From Talpa occidentalis (taxonomy: Eukaryota; Chordata; Mammalia; Eulipotyphla; Talpidae), in NCBI RefSeq assembly GCF_014898055.3, contig NW_023601433.1, forward strand, positions 89,599,106-89,663,105: a stretch of DNA of 64,000 bases. Direction: 5' to 3'. Positions 51,366 to 61,400 of this stretch are shown here, piece after piece (position 1 is the first letter of the stretch; each line of letters begins with the position of its first letter). The notes beneath the pieces are model-generated. The model was not told where the DNA came from, did no database searches, and was given only the letters and a program-made list of their open reading frames with translations. Made by a program: the position numbers and the translations under genes.

Positions 51366-54300
51366 AAGAGCCATCGCACTTAACTGTGAACAACGTTACC
51401 GTCCTTGTTTTACAGAGAGTTCTCAGGGCTAATGACGTGCTCGGGAGAAGCGCCCAGTGAAGAACGGCAGAGGGAGTGTCAGGCGCTGCAGAGCGTGTTC
51501 TTGGTCCTCATCGGCTTCTGCTCTTTGGCGACTTCAGCCCCCCCCCCCCCCCCGCCCCGGTTGAGCCGGGGCGGGCGGTCCCAGGCCAGGGGAGTCACGC
51601 GGCCCATGGCTGGCCGACCCGCGGCGCCCCCATCGAGCTCCAGCCATGGGCTCTGAGGCTCCTGTGTCCTGAGCCGCCGGCTCTGGAGTGACTTACTCTG
51701 AAGTCCCCGGGAATAAACGGTTCCTGTTTTCTGGAGGTAAAATTATAAAGTGAGGCCTGGAGTCCCCGGGTGATCTTGTGAAGCCCGAGGATGAAGCAGC
51801 CCCGCCAGAGAGGTGAGGAGACCAGCAGCTTGTCTCGGGGAGACGCCGGCCAGGGCTGTTCCCAGTTCTGGGCCCGCCTTCGGGTGACTCTCCCTGACAT
51901 CTGGGTTGCGAGCGCCCGAGCTCTCTTTCTGGTTAAGCACATGGGACGTGATGTCACTCATCAGGAGGCGGCCCCGGCAGCTGAGGCAGCAGCACCCGAG
52001 GAGGGGAAGAGTGCCTATGCCCTGCTGGGGGGGGAGTCAAGTCACCCCCCGATCTTAATGCAGAGCGTGGGGACACGTTTCGTGACATGGACGGAGGACA
52101 CCCCGGGTGGAGCCACCAGGGAGGTGAGCTGGTGTGCACCCACGGCAAGGCCGGGGCACTGCCCTCTAGAGGCCACTGGCCGGGGAGTGAGACTCCGTGC
52201 CTTTCTTCCCCCGAGTGCCGAGGACCACGAGTGCCACACGTGTGTGTGTGCGTGTGCGCACGCAGGCTTTAGAGAGAGAGAGGTTCTTGTTATGAACGCA
52301 GACAGAGCCGGAACAGTGGCCTACACCTGTGGACGTTGCACTCCCAGGAATGTAAAAGCGTGACCAGAGGCCCAGCTGCCAGTGCCGTGGCCGTGTAGCG
52401 TGAAGTGGCCACACACCCGACAGGACGAGCTGCGGTGCGAGCGGACGCTGGAGCGCCATGTGCCTGTTGCAGAGCAGCTGCGGGGGAGCTTGGGGGTGGA
52501 GGTGTGCGCGCCGGCCCTGGGCCAGTTTTGTGTCGTGTACTAGGGCACCCCTGTGAGCGGCTGAAACGCGCACCCATCAGCTGCAGGTCTCATGCCGGGG
52601 CTGTCTGCCTAGGGCCAGGCTGGGCCCCCCGGGTGAGGTCAGGGGGTGCGAGCAGGCCCTGTGCATGGCTCCCCAGGTCCTGTGTTGCCTTGCACTCAGC
52701 TGCCGTGGGGGCCGCTCAGTGCCTGCCGCGGTCCCCATCACCCCCACACCCAACAACAGAGAACCCCTCACCTCAAACCCCTCTCAGTCTTCGCATCTCT
52801 CTGGCCTTGACAGGTGCGGTGGTCCTGGGGGCTCCTGTTCCGCCTCACGTGCGCCTTTGGGAACGTAGGCGCATCCGTGGATCATCCCCACAGCGCTGGG
52901 CCGCACAGCAGGTGGGGAATCTCGGGGGCGGGTTAAAACCCTGCCCGCCACCATGTGAAAGGGCAAATCCCAGAAAGTAGGCAGTTTGTTCCTGTTTTTC
53001 CTAGCAGTGACACCAACCAAAACAATAAAAACCAGCAGCCACAAATCCACCGCCCCAGGTGACAGCCGGCGGGCCTGGCGGCCGAGGCCCGGACGAGGGA
53101 GCCCGCCCCTGCTGCCCCAGCTCCCTCTGGGCACCCGCGCGGGCGGCAGCACCCACATCGAGGGTCATGGGAGAAACCAGGAGGGGAGGGTACCGGGGTG
53201 CTTAGAACGCTGCGGGGAGTCTGCGAGCACCCGGGAGCACACTGCGGACGCTGCCTGTCGACGGCGCGGGAGACGGTGCCAGCGCGTGCACTGTGGCTCC
53301 CGCCGGGCCGTGGGGCCTGTGCCGCTTTAAAATGGCTTTATCTGTATTTGTCCTGTGTATATATGTGGCTTATGCAATAAAAAATGAGTTAAAAATTCCG
53401 TGGAGAAAAAGGGCTCTGGTTTATGTAACGGGAGGTCACCGGGAGCAGCGGGTGAGCCCAAGTGTGCACAGAACCAGCCCCTGCCCGCGGCCCTGGACCC
53501 GCCCTGCGCTCCTAGCGTGCAAAGCCTCCGCGCAGCCAGGCCCGCCGCCTCCGGGCCGCCTCGCACAACCAAGAGTCTTTGCGACCAACCACTTTGCGCT
53601 CCAGAGGGAAGAAACTGGAATCGGGCCATCGAGTGGGGCGCAGGGTGACCCCAGGCCTGCATTCTTGCCAGACACGCCCAGGGAGCGCACTTATTTCGGC
53701 TGACCTTGTGTTCATGACGCAACACGAGTAGTGTGGGGGGAGAGGGCGTCCTGAGCGAGCGCCACACGCAGGGGTCGTGGGCCACCCCCACCCGGACCCA
53801 GACACCCAAGACACGCAGGACTGCGAGTCCCATGAGGTCATCGCCCCGAGGGAGGGCGGCGTCCGGCAGCCAGGCTTGGTGGCGCCAGGCGGGCGGGGCT
53901 TGGGGGGCTTGGTTTCTGGCCGGCCTCCAGCGTGCCGCGGGGGGGCCCAGCTCGGAGGCACTGCCGGGCGGTCGCCGAGTGGCCTCTCCTCTCCCCGAGT
54001 CATCCCTTCCTGCGCTCCCCCGTCCGTGAACACCCCGCTGTGACCCTTTCCGTGCGCCTGCGGTGGAGTCTCCCTCGAAGCCCCAAGTGCACGGGTGAGG
54101 ACCCACAGTCAGGCCACCCCACTGCACACGGGGGTGGCCCTGGAACAGCAGCACTAGTGCTGTATGCAGACCAACAGCTTTTGGGGGCATTTGGTCCCTT
54201 TCAAGTACTATCAATGAAAGCCCCGAAAAGGAAATGCGAGGACGCGCGGGTCTCTGTTCTGGGTGTCTCCTGTGGAACGAGCCCCTCCCTCCTCACCGCC

Positions 54301-54779
54301 CCCCACGCAGTGTGTGAAGCCGGTGCTGAGGGGACTGAAAACATAGAGATGGTGTCTCGTGTTGTCAGAACGTCCAAAAAAAAAAGCTGTCACGTGTTGC
54401 TTTTCAGCCGTCGCTCCAAAGTCAGGGCTCCCGCCTGCGCCCAGGGAACGCGTCATTTTCTTCAGGACAGATAATCAAGGTTCATTCTTTTTTTTTTTTT
54501 TTTTTCCATTTTCCCTGGTGCTGGGACCCAGGGGAGCCATCTGGGCAGACACATTGATCAAAGAAAAGCATTTTGCCTTACATGTATTTCAAGCCTCTTG
54601 CATTAGAAAGATCTGGAGAAATCTTAGAAGTGATACTTACAACCTTTTCTGCTCTACCACGCGCCCCTAATTATTTCCACATTATTCCATAACACCACCC
54701 TTGTCTTTGTACCTTTCTGTTACCTGTTTGGGAGAATCATAAAAGACTTCATTAAAATGAGCTGATTAACTGCGATACG
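51366..54779. other. SLC15A4-GLT1D1 interval, unique with AT-rich blocks
   Basis: A poly(C) run, a short TG/GCAC microsatellite at about 52232-52265, a poly(T) tract at 54487-54505, and AT-rich blocks at 53325-53410 and 54540-54780 (CTAATTATTTCC, CATTAAAATGAGCTGATTAAC). No gene evidence. Confidence 0.45.
51538..51553 (+). repeat. poly(C) run of 16
   Basis: Uninterrupted C tract in the SLC15A4-GLT1D1 interval. Assembly length may be approximate. Confidence 0.8.
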
Positions 54780-54880
54780 ATTTATAATTCCCCTCATTTT
54801 ACAAAAGGAAGCGATGGACGGATAAAGTAATGGGCCCCGAGGTGTGTCCGAGACTCCCTGTGGAACAGGTGTATTTCAGA
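54780..54880 (+). mobile_element. Possible MIR fragment
   Basis: CCCCTCATTTTACAAAAGGA followed by GGATAAAGTAATGGGCCCCG resembles the MIR core (CCCATTTTACAGATGAGGAA...GTTAAGTAACTTGCCC). Weak. Confidence 0.35.
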
Positions 54881-55087
54881 AGAACTGCAGGCGAGCTCAG
54901 CCTGGCAAATCCGACCGAGGCGGGGCTTCCGTTCCGACGTCGGAGGCCACAGCAGCGCAAAGTCAGCGACTTTAAGCCAACAGTCAGCCTCCCCACCCAG
55001 TCTCAGTCCCAGCGGAGAGCCCCGGTGACAGGCGGGACTGACTGTCCCTCCTCTATGGAGCAGAAGGAACGGGCCCTGGGAGCAGGC

Positions 55088-55105
55088 GGGGGGGGGGGGG
55101 GGGGG
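55088..55105 (+). repeat. poly(G) run of 18
   Basis: Eighteen G residues in the SLC15A4-GLT1D1 interval, 1.6 kb upstream of GLT1D1 exon 1. Confidence 0.85.
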
Positions 55106-55194
55106 CGGGGCACGGGGCTGCCACGCCCGTAGCCGTCCTGGGAGGGGGCTGCGTGGTGGGCCCACGGTCTCCCCCGGGAACTGTCGTCTTGCAG

Positions 55195-55862
55195 TGGCTA
55201 TCACTTTATGGGGGGATAAAGTGTGCTCAGCTGATGGGCTGCATTTCCCAGCTGCCCCGGGGGGAAGACGTGGCCACGTGACCACTAAGGCCCGAGGGAG
55301 CCCTTGAGATGAGCTGCACCGTTTTGGGTGCCCCATCTTTCCCGCTGCCCGGGAGGTGATTGTGATGGGTGGGGCGCCAGCAGCCCTGCTGCATCTTGAG
55401 GCCCTCGAGACCAGGACAGTGCTGCGAGCCAAGGAGCCTCGGTCTCTGGTGACTGGAGTCAAGAAATAATCCAGTTTCCCCTAAACAGAGTAGGGATGGA
55501 GAGTATAAAGGAGCCAACGTGAGCCACAGCCTCGGTGGTGACTGGGGAGCTCAGGTCCCACCTGCTAAATTAGTGAACAAGGAGGCACTAGACTGAGGTG
55601 GCTCTGATGGCCCGTGGCCTACGCGCCGCCAGGACCTGTCAGCTCAGGGGCTGAAATCGAAACCCAAGTGCCACTGTCCACCCGCAGCCACCCAGGCGCC
55701 ACCCGCTGTCGCCAGCAGCTTCCTTGCTTTGTTTCTGCTGTTTCTCGGGTGTGGTGCTGCCTGGTTCCAAGAGACTTTTGGGTCAATAAACTTTAAATTT
55801 GTATTTTCCATCGTTTCTCTTTTAACTCGTTTCTCAAGGGGTATCAGGAATTCCAACACCCG
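55195..55862 (+). mobile_element. Ancient LTR-like repeat with TATA and AATAAA motifs
   Basis: CTGCATTTCCCAGCTGCCCC, a GTGGCCACGTGACCAC block, CAGCCCTGCTGCATCTTGAG and AAGGAGCCTCGGTCTCTGGT match a common old mammalian repeat by memory. Further right are TATAAAGG (55503) and AATAAA (55785), an LTR-like layout ending CAGGAATTCCAACA at 55859. The two halves may be separate elements. Confidence 0.4.
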
Positions 55863-56737
55863 CGCGGACGCGCCCAACTTGAAAATGGCGGCTCAGGAGT
55901 GAGCACGACACACAGCCGCGTGGCCTGGGCACGGGGCAGCCCCCTCCGGCCGGCCTGCCACTCACTGCCCCTGCCCGCCGCAGGCCGGACGGAGTCCCTG
56001 GGTCAGATCCTGGGATGGGGTGGGGGATCAGGGAAGTGCGGGGCTTGCCAGGGTCTAGGAGAGCTGGGGAGCCACGGGCGGGCCCTGCCGGGGCCTAGAA
56101 CTGCCCCGGGCCTCCTGGGAGGAGAGGCCGCACAGCCCCTCTGCCAGCAGGGTGGTCACCACCCAGCCCCAGAGAACCCACTCTTGCCATGGCTGTGCCC
56201 CGGGAGCCTCCCCAGGCCTCTGGACACAGGTGACCTCTGCTGGCCCGGCGGGAACAAACCCGGACAGCCCGGACAGCGCCCCACGGGAGGGGCTGCCCCT
56301 GCCTCGGTCCCCGACGGGCATCCCCCGGGCTGGCCGTGGAGGGGTCGCCTCCACCTGGGAGCCGGCGGGAGGCCAGGCCTGGTCCCCTCGCGCGCGCGCG
56401 GTGTTGGGAGGGACCACAGCCTCCCCGTCACCTCCTGGGGGAGTCCTGGGGTGGCTGCACCCGCCCCGCGGGCCCCGGGAGCCGACCCCGGCGATGAGGC
56501 CCCGCCCCCGGCCTCCCTGGCCCGGCCCCGCCCGAGGGCCCCGCCGCGGGCGGGAAGGGAGACCCCCGGGCCCGCGCCCCGGCTCGCGCCCCGCCCCGCC
56601 CGCCCCGCCCCGCCCCGCCCGCCGGCGCCGAACCGGCCGGTGCGTCCTGGGGAGCGGCGGGCGGGCCCGACCCCGCGCCCCGCCCGCCGCCCCGGCCCGG
56701 CCCGGCCCGGCCCGCCCGCCCGCCGCGGGCAGAGCGG

Positions 56738-56820
56738 ATGGCCGGGCGCGGCATGCGGCTGCTGTTCCTGGCGGTGCTGCGGCGGCACACGGGCAACGCG
56801 GTCACGGCCCAGCGCGTCCG
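56738..56820 (+). CDS. GLT1D1: GLT1D1 exon 1 (start of glycosyltransferase 1 domain containing 1)
   Basis: Encodes MRLLFLAVLRRHTGNAVTA then QRV and a split codon, matching the N-terminus of GLT1D1, a GT-B fold glycosyltransferase of the GT4 family whose substrate is not established. The family start is the ATG at 56753, with G at -3. An in-frame ATG 15 nt upstream (56738) would add MAGRG and has C at -3. The donor is GTAGGC at 56821. Exon 2 is not found before the window end, so only about 22 of ~346 residues are here. Divergent from SLC15A4, about 11.6 kb apart. Confidence 0.9.
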
Positions 56821-56925
56821 GTAGGCGCCTCCCGCGGGCCCCGGCGCGCGCCGACCCGACCCGACCGGCCGGCGGGGCGCGCGGGGCCTGGCGCGGCGCC
56901 GAGACCCGGGCCCGCCTGCCTGGCG

Positions 56926-57142
56926 CGGGGAGGCGGCGCGGGGCGCGGGTCGGGGGCGCGGGGAGGCGGCGCGGGGCGCACGGGGTCGGGGGCGCGGGGC
57001 GCGCGGGGAGGCGGCGCGGGGCGCGCGGGGAGGCGGCGCGGGGCGCGCGGGGAGGCGGCGCGGGGCGCGGGTCGGGGGCGCGCGGGGGCGCGGGGAGGCG
57101 GCGCGGAGCGCGGGTCGGGGGCGCGGGGTCGGGGGCCGGGGG
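56926..57142 (+). repeat. 22-bp G-rich tandem repeat in GLT1D1 intron 1
   Basis: About six copies of a GGGGAGGCGGCGCGGGGC unit (at about 56928, 56960, 57007, 57029, 57051, 57094), mixed with GGGTCGGGGGCGCG blocks. Strong G-quadruplex potential on the non-template strand just after exon 1. Confidence 0.85.
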
Positions 57143-57675
57143 GGCGCGGGGGTCCGCGCCGCCGGGCCTGGGGCTGTCCGGAGCGACCCGCGCGGGGCGC
57201 CTCCATTCATCGGCAGCGCCGGGCGCGGGGAGCCCCGCAGCAGCCCCCGCGTCCTCCGGCGCTCGGGCTCGGGGCGGGTGCGCCGGGCGGGGCGCGAGCC
57301 GAAGCCTGGGCGCGGGGAGGGGCCCTGAAGCCGGTGGGGGTGGAGGGGCCCAGGGTTTGCGGCTGCGGAGCCACACCTGCCCCCGCCCTGCCGGCCGCCC
57401 GGACCCCAGGGCCTGTGGCTGCGCCTGCCGCCCCCGCTTCGCCGCGCTGTCTCTGCAGCGATCTGGCTGTTTCCTCGAACCTGCCACCTGCTGCCCCAGG
57501 ATGTGAGCCCCTCAGGGCAGGGGAACCTGCCACCTGCTCCCCCCCTGGGAATGTGAGCCCCGCAGGCAGGGGCCGCCGGCTCCAATCTGGCCCTTCCCGG
57601 GAGTTCTGGCTTTGGTGCAATACGTGCTGGAGAGGGGCCTGGAGGGGTGCAGGGCCGCCCTGGGGTGCTGCTGGT

Positions 57676-57943
57676 GTTTCGTTTTGTTAAGATGTATTTT
57701 ATTTATGCATACAGGAGCTGGGGTGCAGGCCAGAGATGCGGGGGTGAGAGGACTCCCCAGAGACAGAGTGGGGAGCAGAACAGGCAGAAGGACTGAAACC
57801 CACTGCTGAGGGGAGCAGCGGGGAGACAGGGGAGTCTGCTGCGCCATGTGGGTAGCTCCCTGGCTGGGAATGGACCTCGTGCTGCAGAGGCTGCTGACAG
57901 CTTCATAGGTTGCGTCTTAACCCCTTGCGACACCAGGGAGGCC
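57676..57943 (-). mobile_element. tRNA-derived T+ SINE, minus strand
   Basis: Tail ATGTATTTTATTTATGC on the + strand, then the GGACTCCCCAGAGACAGAG body, and an end at CACCAGGGAGGCC, the family's 5' end in reverse. The B-box is partly eroded (GGAATGGACCTCG on +). Confidence 0.9.
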
Positions 57944-57950
57944 CCACCAT

Positions 57951-58230
57951 TTTTATTTTTAAAGATCTATTTTTACTTATTTATTCATACACGAGCTGGG
58001 ATGCAGGCCAGAGGTGCCGGAGCGGGGTGGTGAGAGGACTCCCCAGAGACAGAGTGGGGACTGGAGCAGGTGGGTCCACTGAGACACACTGCTGAGGGGA
58101 GCAGCGGGGAGACAGGCGAGGTCTGCTGCGCCCTGTGGGTAGCTCCCTGCCAAGGATCGAACTCGTGCTGCAGTGGCTGGCGAGAGCTCCACAGCACTGA
58201 GACTTAACCCCTGCACCCCCAGGGAGGCCC
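57951..58230 (-). mobile_element. tRNA-derived T+ SINE, minus strand
   Basis: Same orientation as the preceding copy and only 7 bp away. Reverse strand shows GGTGCAGGGGTTAAGTCTC at the A-box and GAGTTCGATCCTTGG at the B-box. The AAAGATCTATTTTTACTTAT tail includes TCTTT in reverse. Confidence 0.93.
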
Positions 58231-58330
58231 TGGCGGTTTTTTTTTAAACCCACTGACTTGCTTCCCTTCACACCATTTCTCAGTTTACTTCCTCTGACCC
58301 CCAGTGGGCCGGCTTCCTTACCATTAAAAT

Positions 58331-58472
58331 AAGCACTTGGGGGCCCCCCCCCCCCCCCCCCCGCCGTGGTGCAGCAGTTGAGCGCTGGGCTGTGGCTGCC
58401 CACAGCCTCTGCAGCACCAGTTCGTTCCCCAGCCGCCGGCGAGGGTCCCATAGAAAAAAAAAAAGCACTTGG
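58331..58472 (+). mobile_element. Complete ~120-bp short SINE with perfect 10-bp target-site duplication
   Basis: AAGCACTTGG occurs at 58331-58340 and again at 58463-58472. Between them lies a 19-C run (58344-58362), a tRNA-like head (GTGGTGCAGCAGTTGAGCGC; AGTTCGTTCCCC), a TCCCATAG end and an A12 tail. Because the duplication is perfect, this is a whole insertion, not a truncated long SINE. Confidence 0.88.
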
Positions 58473-61400
58473 TGCTACCCTCACCCCTGAATGCCCCTCT
58501 CTGCTCCAAGACATGAGCTCCGCACAGGTGCCAGGTGGCCCTGAGGACGGGGCAGACCCCCTGCCGAGGCGCACAGGTGAGGGTGTTCCCGCCCCCCGGG
58601 CTCAGGGAGGCTGCCTGGCTGCTGGCCCTGCGGAGCGGAAGCCGCGTCCACCCTCAGGAAGTCACGTCCACGCTCAGGAAGTGCGGGTGTGGGTTTGGGT
58701 GTGGGTGTGTGGGGTGACACAAGAGGCAGCCACTCGGGGTCTGGAGGGTATTCCCGGTGCGAGGCAGGTGGGGTGGGGGTGGCAAGGACCCTCCTCCCCG
58801 CCTGGGAGAGGAGGGGAGAAGCCGGATCAGTGGGCCGTGGGCTCCAAGGAGACCCCTCTGTGCTTCAGACGCGCGCCCCACTTCCTCCCGCTCCCCGAGT
58901 GCCAGCCTGACCCAGAGGCTGCCCGCACCCCACTGGCACCCCCACTGCCGAGTCAGGGGGAACTAGAACAGCCGCTGCAGGTCGCCGCCCGCCCGGTGTC
59001 CCTCCCACGGCGCTGGGCCCGGCCGGCCTTGGGCGCACACGGGAACAGCGCAGGCAGCCCGGGGGGCGGACGTCGAGCTGGGGGCTGGTGTTGGTTCCTT
59101 TCATCTCTGTCCTCCTGGGGTATTTGAGGGAGGACGGAGCAGCCCGCAGCCAGCCCGGGAGAGCCGGTCTCTCTGCGCCCAGAAGCTGCCAGAGGCCTCA
59201 GGAAAGGAGGCTGGGCCCGGGGCGGGCGGGTGCTGTGGGGGTAGCTCGCCAGGGACCCCATCCCGGGGCCAGGAGGGCCTGGAGCACCCCTCAGGCCTCC
59301 TCTGCGGAAAGCCCTGTGGCTCCCAAAAGACCTCAGTGGCGGCAGGGAGCCCCCAAACCAACAGGTGGGGTCCCCGTTGGTCTAGCAGAGCCACGCGTCC
59401 CAGTCCGCCAAGACCGGCCGTGAAGGGAGCCGGCCTAGGCCACTCCTGCATGAAGTCGCGGCTGCCCGAGAGTGAGGTCCACGGGGGAAGACACAGATGG
59501 GGGGCAGGGCGCTCGGGGGGTGCCAGGGCCCACCTAGGCTTGGGCCCGGAGGCCTCTGGCATTGTAAATGTGAGAAACAGAAGCTCCGGGCAAGGCATTG
59601 CCTGCCAGCCCCCGGCTTAGAGATGCAGGACACGGGGGTGCCGACATCACCTGCCTTGTCCCCTGCGTCGTAAACCCGGGCCTGACCCTCATCATGCCCG
59701 TCGCACCTGCGAGCCCGTCACCCGGCGGTGCCCTTAGGTCACAGTGTGACCCTGTGATCTGCAAAGGGGGGACTCGGGAGACTCCGTGGCGTCCCCCACC
59801 CCAGGGCCAGGCAGAGCCGGGCAGGGCAGGGAAGCTGAAAAGGCTTGGAGAGGGAGAGGCCTGGGGGAGGCACGTGGAGCGGACAGGTGAGGGAGCTTCC
59901 CCAGGGTCATGGGGCCCGCGGAAGGGACACTCAGAGGAGACAGAGACGTGGGGAGACCCGTGGGAGGTGACCGTGGCGGCCGTCATCTGGACTTGGGTTT
60001 CGATTTTGCTCCTTTCCTCCCAGACCCGCCTGGCCCCCATGCGCCTTCCTGTGGGTTCCCCAGGAGGGGCCCGAGACCAGGGCGGCTCTCGGGCCTCAGT
60101 GGCCCCGCTTTGGGCCGACCCTGCTGGGCTGGACGTTCACCCACGAGGGGCCGGGAGACGGTGGGCTCAGCTGGAAACTTCCTCCTCTGCCCTGTTGCAC
60201 GCTCACGCCGCTCGAGTTCTTTCCCGTGGAAGGTCTCGCGCTCCGAGTGTTTTGTCCTGATGTGGCAGATGGCAGAGCCTATTTAGAGCGGGCAGGTTTG
60301 GGGTCCTGGAGTGCCCCTCCTTCTGCCTGCCAACAGCAGATGGGGAAGGGTCAGTGTGAGGAGGGGTCTCTCAGCAGTGAGGGGGCAAGAGCTTCCCCTC
60401 TGGAGGCAGCTGTGACTTGGCAGCACAGACGCCTCCAGCCCAGCGGCTCTCATGGGGCCCGGCAGGGAGCTCATGCGCTGGGGTCAGCAGCATGTTGCCC
60501 TCCAGGGGACATGGGGCAGGGTCTGGAGGGAGTTAGGGGGGTCACACACTGTGGGGGCGGCTGAGGGAGAGGCCAGGGTCACTGCTGACGTCCCGCAGTG
60601 GCCCCCGCAGCGGCCACGGTCAAGGCTGGGCCAGGGCCGCTGTCTGGCCAGGCTGACGCCGCCTGCAGGAGAGGCCGGCGGGCCCTGAGACAAGGTCCTT
60701 CCGTTTCACGCCATGTCGCGGCCCGCGCCGCCGGATTCCTGTGGACAGTTGCTTTGACTGCGGCGCCGAGGGGCCCGGGGTGCGGCAGGGGAGAAAGACG
60801 TGTGGGCTTGGGCCTCCCGGAAGGGAAGTTGCCAGGCTGGCGTCCAGCGTGGGGAGGACACATGACGAGACCACAGACTGCAGTGACCCGTGTCCTTCGC
60901 ACGGCTGACAGCACACTGGGGTGCGGTTCACCCTGACGTCCTTTCTGGAGGGAAACAGCCCCTGGCTGGGGGTGCAGGACCTCCCCTGCAGGGAAGAGGA
61001 CTTGTCCCGAGGGGTTCTGGACAAGAGCTTGTAGGTTTTTGGAAGAGACCCCGGCGCGAAAGGCGGGCACAGAAGAAGCACATTTACTTCTTACTCTGGG
61101 GGTTCCCGGGGGGCGGGTGTCAGGGAGGCAGGAGGTGTTAGGTAACCAGATGCTCCCCGGCCACACAGATGGGTCATTCAGGTAAAAGCCCCCTGGGCCA
61201 TAGCTCCGGGGGGCCAGGGCCCTCTCGGAATTCTTCATAGTGAAGGGGGAGGTAAATGCTTTGCCTTTGAGTCTTGGTCTCGATGACCTTCAGCTCGAAA
61301 GCAACCACGTGCCAAGGGGCGCATTGCATGGAGGCTTATTCTGAACCCCTTCAAGGCCTGATGGGCCGGGGAGTCGGGGATTCCTAAGCCAGCAGGCCCA

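Larger units (their letters stand above)
56460..57480 (+). promoter_or_regulatory. GLT1D1: GLT1D1 CpG-island promoter
   Basis: Dense CpG with serial CCCCGCCCC GC-boxes (Sp/KLF sites) at about 56588-56625 directly upstream of exon 1. TATA-less. The downstream half is the G-rich tandem repeat. Confidence 0.75.

Noticed and set aside
55899..57690. Frames of about 440-535 codons over the GLT1D1 promoter
   Set aside because: Low-complexity Arg/Gly/Pro/Ala frames in CpG-island DNA. The real exon is the 68-nt GLT1D1 exon 1.
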